A DNA stretch of 64,000 nt from Chitinophagaceae bacterium (GCA_028288595.1 JAQBNK010000188.1:42382-106381); one strand, 5' to 3'. Positions 26,783 through 35,856 are shown, counted from the first letter of the stretch. Notes: generated by a model from the letters alone, not told the origin. A program made the numbers and translations.

Positions 26783-27904
26783 TTAACCGATCATTATTTT
26801 TTTGCCTGACCTTGCAGCTGCGTAAACTGCTTCTATTATTTTAATATCTTTTAATCCCTCTTCGCCAGTAATATGAGATGGCAAATATTTATTTTCAATG
26901 ATTAGCTTACCTATTGCATCCAGCTGAGTTGCCTGCTGGTTGATCTCAGGGAAATTTAATTCCCCATTAGAGGTTTTTCCTTTGAAGGGGCCGTAACTGA
27001 GGCCCGGGCTCATTTCAAACTGTCCTTCATCTGCAGATGCAAAGAACCTGTCTACATTATAATTATAAGAGCTGGCAGCACTGCAAACTGCTCCGCCTGG
27101 AAAGTTCATTTGCCAGTTAATGGATGCTTCCACCTCTGAAAATAATTTTTTGTTTGTGTTCGGTCCAAATTGTGCCGTTACAGAAATGGGTTCTTCTCCT
27201 AAAACATAACGACTGCTTTGAATGCAATAAATTCCAAGGTCCATCAGCGGCCCTCCACCGGCAATCGCTTTCTTTAGCCGCCATTGTGTGGGATCATCAG
27301 ATTTATACCCAAGAGACGCTTCAATCAATCTCACTTGTCCGAATATTTTTTTCTGTCCCAATCTTTTTATTTCTAAATGATACGGCTCGTAATGTAAACG
27401 ATAACCTACTGCAAGTTGTACTCCTGCATCTTTGCATGCTTTGATCATGGCTTCGCAATCTTTTGTTGAGATTGACATTGGCTTTTCTGTTATCACATGT
27501 TTCCCTGCCCTCGCCGCTCTTATTGTAAATTCTTTATGAAGTGCATTGGGCAAAACGACATACACTAAATCAATGTCTTCATTATTCCTGATCTTATCGA
27601 AGTTTTGATAATTATAAATATTTTTTTCCGGGATGTTATATTGCTTTTTCCATTCTTCCGCTTTAGCGGGATGGCCAGTAACAATACCTGCGAGACTGCA
27701 ATATTGCGATTGCTCCAGGCCATACGCAAGCATGCCTGCATAATTGCCCAGGCCGCATAAGGCGACATTTAATTTTTTACCAGGATAAGTTCGACTTTCT
27801 TTTTTTGATAAGGTTGCGAAAGAGGGCAAAGCGAGAGCAAGCGTTGTTGCTCCGGCGCTCATACCCAAATTCTGTAAGAAAGAACGGCGGGATAAATCTT
27901 TCAT
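26783..27904 (-). CDS. Tat-exported Gfo/Idh/MocA family oxidoreductase
   Basis: 373 residues from the ATG at 27904. Twin-arginine signal LSRRSFLQNLGMSAGATTLA, then a Rossmann domain (VALCGLGNYAGMLAYGL) and the family signature HVITEKPMSIS, where the Lys is catalytic. C-terminal half is the alpha/beta dehydrogenase domain. Enzymes of this type oxidise or reduce sugars and keep bound NAD(P), which explains folded export through Tat. Substrate unknown, and another family member of the same design is encoded at 32001-33404. Confidence 0.92.
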   Translation of the reverse strand: MKDLSRRSFLQNLGMSAGATTLALALPSFATLSKKESRTYPGKKLNVALCGLGNYAGMLAYGLEQSQYCSLAGIVTGHPAKAEEWKKQYNIPEKNIYNYQNFDKIRNNEDIDLVYVVLPNALHKEFTIRAARAGKHVITEKPMSISTKDCEAMIKACKDAGVQLAVGYRLHYEPYHLEIKRLGQKKIFGQVRLIEASLGYKSDDPTQWRLKKAIAGGGPLMDLGIYCIQSSRYVLGEEPISVTAQFGPNTNKKLFSEVEASINWQMNFPGGAVCSAASSYNYNVDRFFASADEGQFEMSPGLSYGPFKGKTSNGELNFPEINQQATQLDAIGKLIIENKYLPSHITGEEGLKDIKIIEAVYAAARSGKKIMIG

Positions 27905-27998
27905 TGCTGCTTTTTGTATTAGTAGCAAGTAGCCCGAAAATCTTACTTCATTTCATTTTTTTTAAGGTTCGGCTATTATCTCAATCCGTAGAGGAAAT

Positions 27999-28040
27999 GA
28001 ATATTGAATAGGGAACAAGGAACTTTGAACAAGGAATGAA
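27999..28040. repeat. Family B word repeat (GAACAAGGA)
   Basis: GAATATTGAATAGGGAACAAGGAACTTTGAACAAGGAATGAA pattern: three ATTGAA/TTTGAA words and two GAACAAGGAA words in the gap before the Gfo/Idh gene. The GAATATTGAACAAGGA word recurs as both arms of the palindrome at 54628-54719. Confidence 0.6.
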
Positions 28041-28044
28041 ATGC

Positions 28045-28135
28045 TTTACCACAAAGAACTCAAAGGGTTTTCACAAAGAACACAAGGTCATGCTGGTGAA
28101 CCTTGTGTTCTTTGCTTTGTGCTCTTTGTGGTAAA
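28045..28135. repeat. Family A palindromic repeat (CACAAAG words), longest copy
   Basis: A 91-base imperfect palindrome. Outer arms are TTTACCACAAAGA (28045-28057) and its exact complement (28123-28135). Inner arms are CAAAGAACACAAGGT (28074-28088) and its exact complement (28100-28114). It would form a strong hairpin on either strand and sits 27 bases from the end of the 28163-28909 gene, so it could stop transcription. Confidence 0.75.
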
Positions 28136-28162
28136 ACATTATACTGTATCAAACATGATCTG

Positions 28163-28909
28163 CTAACCCGCTGTCCCCGCATTCTTCAGTCCTTCTTCTT
28201 TCTTCACCGGCGGATGACTGATACGCTTAATTATTTTTACCAGGAAAAAGACGATCAGGAAGGTTCCTCCAGCCATCAAAATAATAGCCAGCGCCCCTGA
28301 GCTGGTACACGCAACACTGCAGGATAAAACAGCCAATCCCGCCAATAAACCAGCTGCTATTATTACCGAAAGGGCGATCAATGCTATTTTGCCACCTTGC
28401 GAAGTTTCCTTGCTATGCTGTATTGTTCTTATTTGTTTTTTAATGATCTGGATTTTTTCTTTTTCGCTCAGCCTGGTTATGTCCCTGCTTTTTATACTGG
28501 TAATAAAATCCTGTATCAGCGGATGATTATTGATACTGGTGTCTGTTGAAACGGGAAATGTTTTTCTGGCCTGGGCCGTTTCTGCATTAAAAAAAAGTTT
28601 AGGATTATTGGCAACTCCCACGATTAATAAGAAAGTCATCAGACCCAGTATAAAATCAAACGTTTTTCTCCTCGCGTATGAACCTGGTATCTTTTTACCC
28701 TTAACTGTTTTTATCCCCGGGTATCCTATCCAAAATATAATGGTGCAGATCGTGCATACGAGAAAATAGAATTGCGGAAGGGTAACATTTATATCATTCA
28801 ATAATTTTCCTGTTACAATTCCGGTAACAGCAAGCAGAATATAAATCACGGTAATGATTATCCTGCTTTCAAAAACGTGGTTCTTAGCCCAGAAGGAAAT
28901 TTTTTTCAT
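28163..28909 (-). CDS. Uncharacterised membrane protein
   Basis: 248 residues that I do not recognise. Hydrophobic segments at about 16-35, 46-64, 85-103, 173-195 and 205-228 suggest four or five membrane helices. A soluble Lys-rich loop (about 105-170, with SRDITRLSEKEKIQIIKKQ) lies between helices three and four, and the short C-tail is basic (KRISHPPVKKEEG). The pair AVLSCSVACTSSGA around 195-207 has two Cys. No enzyme motif is seen. It is transcribed away from the repeat-containing gap, upstream of nothing obviously related. Confidence 0.6.
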   Translation of the reverse strand: MKKISFWAKNHVFESRIIITVIYILLAVTGIVTGKLLNDINVTLPQFYFLVCTICTIIFWIGYPGIKTVKGKKIPGSYARRKTFDFILGLMTFLLIVGVANNPKLFFNAETAQARKTFPVSTDTSINNHPLIQDFITSIKSRDITRLSEKEKIQIIKKQIRTIQHSKETSQGGKIALIALSVIIAAGLLAGLAVLSCSVACTSSGALAIILMAGGTFLIVFFLVKIIKRISHPPVKKEEGLKNAGTAG

Positions 28910-29018
28910 GTGGTTGTTTTGTTGATTGAACTGAAGCAGCTAATAAAGTAGCGTTCTTTTTTGGTAGAGCAATACTTGCTACCCGGCCCCCACCGGGTAG
29001 ACAAGTAGGTTTGCCATG

Positions 29019-29561
29019 CTATCGCACCACTTTAAATTTAAGGTCGTCGAGGTTTTCTTTCCTACCACCGATAATAAATGTTTTATGTGCAAATGCGCCA
29101 ATAACACCTCCTATGATCCCGCCCGTTAAACCCGCGGCGCCGCCATAGACGGCTGCCTTTTCTCCCGTGGTCATACAGAAAATACACCATACATCTTTAT
29201 TTTTTTTGAAGTCGGAGCCATCGATTAGTCCCAATAACACACCAGTGCCGGCGCCGATCAATGCTCCTGCTAATATTCCTTTGGCAGTTGCACCTTTTCG
29301 TCTTAGCCAAACTTTATCAATGAAATGTGCATTTACAAAAACATCACCGGGAGATGGTTGGCGGTAAGGATTAAAGGCCACTTGCATAGGCGACACAATA
29401 ACTCCTGAATCATTTAAAGAAGCGAGATAACCACCTGCAGAGTTGCTTCCAGTTGTAAGAACTTTATATATGCGTGATTTTACATGAATGCTGTTCTGCG
29501 TAAATGCCGGGAGTACAAATAAGAAAAGAAGCAGGGTAAGGATTGATAATTCTTTTTTCAT
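29019..29561 (-). CDS. Uncharacterised exported protein with glycine-rich (glycine-zipper) segments
   Basis: 180 residues from the ATG at 29561, which opens a clear signal peptide (KKELSILTLLLFLFVLPAFTQ). Two Gly/Ala-rich hydrophobic stretches follow in the second half: GILAGALIGAGTGVLLGLI and AAGLTGGIIGGVIGAFAH. Such glycine-zipper segments are common in small envelope proteins that associate with membranes. An earlier in-frame start at 29690 would add an untypical leader. Family name not recognised. The Crp-like gene lies upstream on the same strand. Confidence 0.6.
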   Translation of the reverse strand: MKKELSILTLLLFLFVLPAFTQNSIHVKSRIYKVLTTGSNSAGGYLASLNDSGVIVSPMQVAFNPYRQPSPGDVFVNAHFIDKVWLRRKGATAKGILAGALIGAGTGVLLGLIDGSDFKKNKDVWCIFCMTTGEKAAVYGGAAGLTGGIIGGVIGAFAHKTFIIGGRKENLDDLKFKVVR

Positions 29562-29702
29562 GGCGGTATGTTTTGGTAGTGAGAGCAAAATGCTAATAAC
29601 TGAATGCGGTGCAAGAAAATAAACATAACGGCTAATCCACTTGACAATAGTCAAATAAATCCTCAGCAAAAAGAATTTGATAAAAGTCAAATGCAGGTAA
29701 TC

Positions 29703-30272
29703 TTATTTCTTTTTTCCGCGGATGCGGCTAAGCGTTTCGAGGTTCATGCCTAAATACGTAGCAATGTATTTTAACGGCACACGCTGATGAAGATCCGGAA
29801 AATGTTTTATGAAATACTGGTAGCGGTCTTCGGCTTTTGTTTTACGCAGGTTATATAATTCTATTTCTAAAAAATAGAGATAGCGCTCCGTAACTATTCT
29901 GCCGATCACGTTAAACTCAGGAAAGTCTTTATACATGCGCTGCATGTGATCGTAAGTAAAACATGCTAAGACAGAATCTTCCAGTGCCATGATATATTCG
30001 TTACCTGGCTTACGGCTGTAAAAACTATAGATAGAAGTTATGGTAGCGCCTTCGGTTAAAAATTTTGTTGTGATCTCTTCACCTTCTCTTACATAATAAC
30101 TTCTGACTAATCCTTTTAATATCCACGAGGCATGATTAGAAACCATACCCGCTTTTAAAAACAGTTCGTCTTTTTTTAGGTGGATTATTTCACCGTATTC
30201 GAGAAGCGCTTCGCCCAGCTTATCTGAAATGGGGCAAATAGCATTGCAATATTTCACCAGTGGTTGAAGCAT
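29703..30272 (-). CDS. Crp/Fnr family transcriptional regulator
   Basis: 189 residues. The N-terminal cyclic-nucleotide-binding barrel (ELFLKAGMVSNHASWILKGLVRSYYVREG) and a C-terminal region with PLKYIATYLGMNLETLSRIRG match the Bacteroidota Crp-like group. The effector is unknown, since these proteins do not keep all cAMP contacts. The recognition helix LGMNLETLSRIRG is complete and the protein is a normal length. Same strand and 141 bases upstream of the exported glycine-zipper gene, so it might control it. Confidence 0.88.
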   Translation of the reverse strand: MLQPLVKYCNAICPISDKLGEALLEYGEIIHLKKDELFLKAGMVSNHASWILKGLVRSYYVREGEEITTKFLTEGATITSIYSFYSRKPGNEYIMALEDSVLACFTYDHMQRMYKDFPEFNVIGRIVTERYLYFLEIELYNLRKTKAEDRYQYFIKHFPDLHQRVPLKYIATYLGMNLETLSRIRGKKK

Positions 30273-30460
30273 AAGGGGGATTTGAATACAAGGATACTAG
30301 CTTAAGAAAAGATATGCAAGTTTTTGAACGAAATAATGAGCAGGTAAGAATTGAAAATGAAAAGATCACTGCCTTATGGGCAGGTAAAATAACGGGCCCG
30401 GGATAGCCCCAGATGTTATATAATCAAAAAAGAAGGTTTGAAACTAATTGCGACTTGCGC

Positions 30461-30745
30461 TTAATTCCAGGAATAAGTATAGCGCCCCTTCAACCAGTTA
30501 AAAACGCCGATGCGGCTTTTGATATCGAGCGGTAATTGTGTTTCTATCAGCTTTTCTATGTGCTGGCAATCACTTAAAGTAAGACCACCCACACACTGAT
30601 CAAAAATGTTAATCATGTAGAGCAATTCATCACCCGAGAAACGATCGAAATAACGTCGGTCAGGTGCCTCAGTTAATATAATGGGTTTTGGTGTTGGACT
30701 CCAGTTGTAACCATTTTCACTAAGGTGTTCTTTTAGAAATTGCAT
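30461..30745 (-). CDS. Small protein of unknown function
   Basis: 94 residues, not recognised. No signal peptide or membrane segment. Mostly soluble and mixed, with Trp/Tyr at the C-terminus (NWLKGRYTYSWN) and a moderately conserved-looking middle (FSGDELLYMINIFDQCVGGLTLSDCQHIEKLIE). The gene has a good ATG, but nothing in its context hints at function: a Crp-like gene lies downstream and a 393-base gap upstream. Coding likelihood is judged only from composition and the absence of any better frame. Confidence 0.45.
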   Translation of the reverse strand: MQFLKEHLSENGYNWSPTPKPIILTEAPDRRYFDRFSGDELLYMINIFDQCVGGLTLSDCQHIEKLIETQLPLDIKSRIGVFNWLKGRYTYSWN

Positions 30746-31138
30746 AGAATGATCCGTTTTTTGATTGATAATGTTAAGTGGTTTTTGTAAGGCCAGGAAA
30801 AATGCGGAGCAACTGCAACGAAGAAATATACTCAGGCTTCTTTAAAGGGGTTAAGCTAAAGTTAAGCCTTTTAACGAGGATGGCAACATATAATGTATTC
30901 AAAGGGTTAATATACAGCAGATTGCCCGTTTATTTATGACTGCATTAACGTTAATGGCTATCAAATAAAAAGAAATGGCTGGTTTATAAAGTATACCTTC
31001 AATCCGTGATCAAGCCACCTGGCATCATGTAATTGAAAAATACTCAGTACGTCTTCACAGTTGTAACGCTTATTCTTCTCTGCCTCCTGCTTCTTTGTTC
31101 CGGTCACGTTTTATTTATTTTTTAAAAATTTTTGTTTT
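30746..31138. other. 393-base non-coding region before the RRM gene
   Basis: No credible ORF. It contains two GTTAAGC words four bases apart (30850-30868 region), a perfect 14-bp palindrome (30943-30956) and a very AT-rich last 40 bases before the RRM start. The length suggests a long structured leader or divergent promoters for the RRM and 94-aa genes. No -7 box matching the consensus was found with certainty. Confidence 0.5.
30943..30956. promoter_or_regulatory. Perfect 14-bp palindrome CATTAACGTTAATG
   Basis: Self-complementary over all 14 bases, within the long gap upstream of the RRM gene. It has the size and symmetry of a dimeric regulator operator. The regulator is unknown. Confidence 0.4.
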
Positions 31139-31411
31139 ATGAACATTTACGTTTCAAACCTGAGTTTCCACACAACTGAAGAAACTCTAAAGACCCTTTT
31201 TGCCCAATATGGTAATGTCTCTTCTGTAAGACTTATCACAGACAAATTTACCGGTAGTCCCCGCGGATTCGGCTTTATTGAAATGTCTTCAGAAGAAGAA
31301 GGCAATGCCGCTATCACCGGCCTTAACAATAAAGACGTTGAAGGACGCTCACTGGCTGTTTCTGTTGCCAGGCCAAAACCAGACAACAACACTTCAGGTC
31401 GCAGATGGTAA
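31139..31411 (+). CDS. RRM-type RNA-binding protein
   Basis: 90 residues comprising one RNA recognition motif. RNP2 is IYVSNLSF (residues 3-10) and RNP1 is RGFGFIEM (residues about 42-49), with the aromatic residues needed for RNA stacking. The C-tail (ARPKPDNNTSGRRW) is short and basic. Bacteroidota carry families of such proteins that act as global post-transcriptional regulators in place of Hfq. A long AT-rich leader precedes it and an intrinsic terminator follows at once, so it is a single-gene transcript. Confidence 0.95.
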   Translation: MNIYVSNLSFHTTEETLKTLFAQYGNVSSVRLITDKFTGSPRGFGFIEMSSEEEGNAAITGLNNKDVEGRSLAVSVARPKPDNNTSGRRW

Positions 31412-31434
31412 AATATCACCGCTGAACTTTATAT

Positions 31435-31467
31435 AAAAAGGACCCGTTTTTAGCGGGTCTTTTTTTA
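31435..31467 (+). terminator. Intrinsic terminator after the RRM gene
   Basis: GACCCG / CGGGTC stem with a seven-base loop, flanked by AAAAAG and a run of seven T. Can also terminate the convergent lipoprotein transcript. Confidence 0.9.
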
Positions 31468-31528
31468 TGTTGAATTTTGAATGATGAATTTTGAAGAAAC
31501 GAAAACCTAATGTGTGGTTATGTTTTGG

Positions 31529-32008
31529 TTACCTGATATTTTTCATAGTAAAGAGGCGCACGTTTTTATTGTAATAAAAAATATAAGTTCCCTGTATGCC
31601 ATCCAGGATAAAATTTTCTTTGTATCCTTTCGACCGGCTATGTATAGTATTGCTATAAAAAAAATTGATGATCAGCGAATCAGGAGTCATTTTTATAAAC
31701 TTCATTTCGTATACACCGTTATCCATTAGCTTGTTATAACCTTCAGTAAAACCCGGAATAATTTTTACTGCATCCAAACTCATGGGCCAGTCCATCATCT
31801 TTTCCCGGTAATTAAAAATACCATTGGTAAATTCCGACGGCGGCGCTGTCAGTTCTTTCTTTTTTTTCTTTGAATGCAGGCCAAGGTTGGGACCAGGCCT
31901 GCTGGTCGTATTTCCATATATATCTCTTGCCGGCATTTGATAGCAGCCCTGCAACAGGAAGATGAAGGTGAACAAAAAAATGACTACCTGCTTTGAATGA
32001 TTATACAT
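31529..32008 (-). CDS. Uncharacterised lipoprotein
   Basis: 159 residues with signal peptide and lipobox LLQGC (Cys about residue 22). A Lys-rich stretch (LHSKKKKKELT) follows, then a beta-rich half with FNYREKMMDWPMSLDAVKIIPG and GVYEMKFIKMTPDSLIINFFY. Not recognised. Its start overlaps the end of the upstream Gfo/Idh gene by eight bases, so the two are cotranscribed and probably linked in function. Confidence 0.6.
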   Translation of the reverse strand: MYNHSKQVVIFLFTFIFLLQGCYQMPARDIYGNTTSRPGPNLGLHSKKKKKELTAPPSEFTNGIFNYREKMMDWPMSLDAVKIIPGFTEGYNKLMDNGVYEMKFIKMTPDSLIINFFYSNTIHSRSKGYKENFILDGIQGTYIFYYNKNVRLFTMKNIR

Positions 32009-33404
32009 TCTTTACTTTCATATTTACCGGATCCCAATAAATAATTTTCTTTTGAAAATAACTTTCATTGCATGCAAGTGCAGGGGCTGCGGCACGAAAA
32101 CCAAAAACAGCATCTTCTACCAACGGTTTTTTATTGCGCATAGATTCAAAAAAATTCATGAAATGATCAAGCCTTTCATCATAACCATTGGGTGCTTTAA
32201 ATACAATTGGTTTTGTTGATGGCGGTTTGGCTTGCTGATCTTTTGTCCAGCGCCTGTTATATTCATCCACAATTTCTTTCTGCATTTTTTCAGGATAAGT
32301 ATTAAACGAATCCCAGCCATCATAACCCGGCGCTTCAGGCATTTTACTTTTTGTAAGCGTAAAATCATTCCATCCAAAATCGATCACACCTTCAGAACCT
32401 ATCAGCCGTGTCACTCCTTTCTCACCGGCGCCGCTGATAAAGTTCACCCGTAGCATTACCTGGAAAGCAGGGTGCTCCTGTGTCTCAGGATAATCTAAAA
32501 TGGCGGTCATTACATCTGGTACATCACGGCCATCTTTCCAGTAATTGAGTCCACCGGTAGAAAATATTTTTTCCGGTCCTTTCGAATCAGTAATAAAATG
32601 AATGCCGGAAATAAGATGTACAAACAGGTCGCCGGCAACACCGGTTCCATAATCTTTGTAATTGCGCCACCAGAAAAAACGTTTTGGATCCCAGGGTCTT
32701 TTAGGCGCATCACCCAGGTAACGATCCCAGTCAACTGTCTTAGGCGATGCATCAGGCGGCATCGTATACTGCCATGCGCCCAATGCGCTTTGCCTGTCGA
32801 ACGATGCTTCGATAACATTTAATTTTCCTATCTCACCAGCCTTATATAATTCTTTTGCTTTGGCCATGGCGATGCTGCTTACACGCTGACTTCCCACCTG
32901 GAAAACAGCATTCGTTTCGTGTTGCGTATTGATCACGGGCCATCCCTCATTCAAATGCTGCACCATTGGTTTTTCACAATAAACTGCTTTCCCTTTTTTC
33001 ATTGCTTCGATAGAAATATGATCGTGCCAGTGATCGCTGGTAGCAATAATAACAGCGTCTATATCTTTCCTGCCAAGGATTTTATGAAAGTCTCTGGTTG
33101 TATAAATATCTTTTCCAAAAACTTCTTTAGCTCTTTCCAAACGGCCATCATACAGGTCACAGGCCGCAACCATTTCTACCCCGGGTACTCTGATCGCCGT
33201 CTTCACATCACCAAAACCCATAATGCCCATACCTATGCAGGCAACGCGGATATTATCGTTAGGCGAATATTTTCTTTCATAAGGGATGATCCTGCTTTCT
33301 AATTCTTCGCGGCTAAACGCAGCCAGAGAAGTAAGGGGCATTAATAAAGCAGTAGCACTTAATTGCTGTAAAAATTTGCGGCGGGAATTATTGTTATTCT
33401 CCAT
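32001..33404 (-). CDS. Tat-exported Gfo/Idh/MocA family oxidoreductase
   Basis: 467 residues with twin-arginine signal NSRRKFLQQLSATALLMPL. Rossmann motif VACIGMGIMGFGDVKTA, catalytic-Lys signature AVYCEKPMVQHL, and a conserved motif with GDLFVHLISGIHFITDSKGPEK, where His residues near the active site are typical of the large exported subgroup. Predicted periplasmic sugar oxidoreductase of unknown substrate. Leads a two-gene unit with the overlapping lipoprotein gene. Confidence 0.92.
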   Translation of the reverse strand: MENNNNSRRKFLQQLSATALLMPLTSLAAFSREELESRIIPYERKYSPNDNIRVACIGMGIMGFGDVKTAIRVPGVEMVAACDLYDGRLERAKEVFGKDIYTTRDFHKILGRKDIDAVIIATSDHWHDHISIEAMKKGKAVYCEKPMVQHLNEGWPVINTQHETNAVFQVGSQRVSSIAMAKAKELYKAGEIGKLNVIEASFDRQSALGAWQYTMPPDASPKTVDWDRYLGDAPKRPWDPKRFFWWRNYKDYGTGVAGDLFVHLISGIHFITDSKGPEKIFSTGGLNYWKDGRDVPDVMTAILDYPETQEHPAFQVMLRVNFISGAGEKGVTRLIGSEGVIDFGWNDFTLTKSKMPEAPGYDGWDSFNTYPEKMQKEIVDEYNRRWTKDQQAKPPSTKPIVFKAPNGYDERLDHFMNFFESMRNKKPLVEDAVFGFRAAAPALACNESYFQKKIIYWDPVNMKVKNV

Positions 33405-33572
33405 ACGGGTAGTGTTGGTTAAGCAATCTTTTGTGTGATATATAAGATAACGGTTTCAAATTAATTCAAATGACATACAATTCATAGCCTTGAAAAAATA
33501 GAACGGGCAATAATTGTCCTAGGAATTTGCATAAACGAATATTTTCGTACATTGTATCCTAAACTCCTTTTT

Positions 33573-34724
33573 ATGCGCTGTTTAATCTTTTTTATGCTGA
33601 TGTTATTAATAGCGGATGCAAAAGCACAGACCGCTGAAAATATTTTTAAAGAAACCGCTGCCGCGATGAAAGCGTTGCATTCGGTTAACTATGAAGTTTA
33701 TTCTGAGTACCCCGGAAATAAAGTGAGTGCCAGCGTAATCATTAACCGCATAGCCGTTAACCCCATGTTTGGTGCATCACAAGTAAAAGTTTCTGGAATG
33801 TCAATTAATGAGAATGGTACCGAACAAATAGCATTTGCGTCAGACGGAAAAAGATTTGAATATAAGGACCAGTTGAAAGACGCCATTGTGCGAATTGATA
33901 GCGGTACAGTTTCGAAAATCGCAAGGAGTCCTGTTGGCATTTACCTGCAACTGGCTTTACCCGCCTATTTCAACATCGATCCGTTTAGTGCAGGTTTTTT
34001 AAAAGATGTAACTACAATGGAATTATTAAGTGACACTATGTTATTTAATTCCGTTTGTTATAAAATAGCAGTTACAAGAGAATATGATAACCCGATAGCC
34101 GGGGGAAAAAGCAGGAGTACTGGTTACTGGTTTATAGGTAAAGAGGATCACCTGGTTCATGGCTTCCAATTCTCTGTGCAAAAACAATTTCTTAAGATCA
34201 GGAAAATAAATGAATCTTATACTGATGAGGTCTTCCATTTGTCTGCTGAGCAGAATGTGATTAAAATGACAGGTACAGAAACTATATCCGCAGGTTTGCT
34301 GAAGCGTGGTGAAACAGCACCCGATTGGACGTTGCCCGCCGTTAATGGTCCTTTGTCGCTCTCCTCCTTAAAAGGGAAGATTGTATTGCTGGATTTCTGG
34401 GGCACATGGTGCGGCCCCTGTATTAAATCTATGCCTGATATACAGGCTATCCATGAACAGTTTAAAGGGAAAGATGTACAGGTGATTGGTGTGTCTGTTG
34501 AAACAGAGCCCGGGGCAAAGCCATTCGATTTTGTAAAGAAGAAAGGATTTACTTATACCATCGTCGCTGATGGAAATAAAATAACCGAACGCTATAAAGT
34601 AAAACAGTTCCCTTCGGTGTACCTGATCGATAAAACGGGTAAGATCATTCATGCCGAGCATACATCAAACCCTGAAAGTTTTAAAAAAGATATGGTGGCG
34701 AGAATTGAGGCGGTGCTGAAATAA
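33573..34724 (+). CDS. TlpA-like thioredoxin-fold protein with N-terminal lipoprotein-carrier-like domain
   Basis: 383 residues from the ATG at 33573, which starts a signal peptide (RCLIFFMLMLLIADAKAQ). A TTG at 33552 is less likely. Residues about 25-240 look like the beta-rich LolA/DUF2092-like domain found with redox proteins. Residues 255-383 are a TlpA/ResA-like thioredoxin domain: GETAPDWTLPAVNG, then FWGTWCGPCIKSMP with the redox-active Cys pair, and KQFPSVYLIDKTGKI. A periplasmic disulphide reductase is likely. A possible promoter is TTG 33514-33516 with TATTTTCG 33540-33547. Confidence 0.82.
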   Translation: MRCLIFFMLMLLIADAKAQTAENIFKETAAAMKALHSVNYEVYSEYPGNKVSASVIINRIAVNPMFGASQVKVSGMSINENGTEQIAFASDGKRFEYKDQLKDAIVRIDSGTVSKIARSPVGIYLQLALPAYFNIDPFSAGFLKDVTTMELLSDTMLFNSVCYKIAVTREYDNPIAGGKSRSTGYWFIGKEDHLVHGFQFSVQKQFLKIRKINESYTDEVFHLSAEQNVIKMTGTETISAGLLKRGETAPDWTLPAVNGPLSLSSLKGKIVLLDFWGTWCGPCIKSMPDIQAIHEQFKGKDVQVIGVSVETEPGAKPFDFVKKKGFTYTIVADGNKITERYKVKQFPSVYLIDKTGKIIHAEHTSNPESFKKDMVARIEAVLK

Positions 34725-34726
34725 GC

Positions 34727-34773
34727 TGTGCAAAGGATAATAATATTCTTTTGTGTTTCTTCGTGCTTTTTGG
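34727..34773. repeat. Family A word repeat (degenerate)
   Basis: GTGCAAAGGA, an AT-rich centre, then TTTTGTGTTTCTTCGTGCTTTTTGG, lying between the stops of two convergent genes. Same CTTTGTG/CTTCGTG word family. The T-rich side could assist termination. Confidence 0.5.
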
Positions 34774-34776
34774 TAA

Positions 34777-35850
34777 TCACTTCGCATCAAAATTCACCAC
34801 CACCTTCTCACTCTTAGGATGCGACTGGCAGGTTAAAATAATTCCGGCTTTTACTTCATCAGGTTCCAAAGCATAATTCGCTTCCATTTCAACTTCACCG
34901 TGCATTAACCTTGCCCTGCAGGTACTGCACACGCCGCCTTTGCAACTATAGGGAAGATCTGCTCCATAATGCAATGCCGCATCTAAAATATTCTGATCAT
35001 CAAATGCAAGTTCAAAATCAAAAGTTCTTCCATCCTGTATAATAGTGATCTTACTTTTTGGTCCTTCCGGGTGAACAACGATTTTATGTTCTATATGAGA
35101 AGTTTTATGCCCCGGTACAGTAAAGAGTTCGAAATGAATTTTATTTCTTTCAACTCCTTTTGCAATAAGAAAATCTTTTACACAAAATATCATGCTCTCG
35201 GGCCCGCAGATAAAAAATTCATCGGCATTAAGGCTTAAAAATTTAGTAAACAGCGACTCGCATTTGCCTGCATCAATACGCCCCGAATTAATTGTGGCGT
35301 CTGTTATTTCCCGGCTAAGTATATGAATAATCCGAAACCGGTCCATGTACATATTTTTCAATCCTTCCAGTTCTTCTTTAAAAATAATCGACTGGTGTGT
35401 ACGGTTACCATATACAAGTGTACATGAACTTTCCTTTTCTTTTTTTAAAACTGTTTTTATTATTGAAAGAACCGGTGTAATGCCTGAACCCGCAGCAATG
35501 GCTACATAATTTTTCTTATTGCCATCTTTTATTTCAGTATGAAAACTTCCCATTGGCGGCATTACTTCTATAATGTCACCTGGTTTTAATTGCTCATTGG
35601 CGAAAGTGGAGAACAAGCCGCCTTCTACTTTTTTGATTGCTACACGCCATTCATTTTCGAGTGGGGAACTGCAAAGCGAATAGTTTCTTCTTACTTCTTC
35701 GCCATCAATATGTGTTTTTAAAGTAAGGTACTGTCCTGCTTTATATTTAAATATTTCGTGGAGAGAAGAAGGAACATCGAATAATACAGATATGCAATCA
35801 GGTAATTCTTTACTTATTTCAATGATAGTAACCGGGTAAAAATGGAGCAC
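34777..35850 (-). CDS. PaaE-like 2Fe-2S ferredoxin-NADP reductase
   Basis: 357 residues with the three-domain layout of the phenylacetyl-CoA epoxidase reductase. FAD domain about 5-105 (RRNYSLCSSP), NAD(P) domain about 110-235 (IAAGSGITPVLSIIK, CGPESMI), and a C-terminal plant-type ferredoxin with CKGGVCSTCRA and a fourth Cys in LTCQSHP. It transfers electrons from NADPH to a di-iron oxygenase. The oxygenase subunits PaaABC are not in this window. A TetR gene lies six bases upstream on the same strand, so the pair forms an operon. Confidence 0.85.
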   Translation of the reverse strand: MLHFYPVTIIEISKELPDCISVLFDVPSSLHEIFKYKAGQYLTLKTHIDGEEVRRNYSLCSSPLENEWRVAIKKVEGGLFSTFANEQLKPGDIIEVMPPMGSFHTEIKDGNKKNYVAIAAGSGITPVLSIIKTVLKKEKESSCTLVYGNRTHQSIIFKEELEGLKNMYMDRFRIIHILSREITDATINSGRIDAGKCESLFTKFLSLNADEFFICGPESMIFCVKDFLIAKGVERNKIHFELFTVPGHKTSHIEHKIVVHPEGPKSKITIIQDGRTFDFELAFDDQNILDAALHYGADLPYSCKGGVCSTCRARLMHGEVEMEANYALEPDEVKAGIILTCQSHPKSEKVVVNFDAK

Positions 35851-35856
35851 GCCTTA

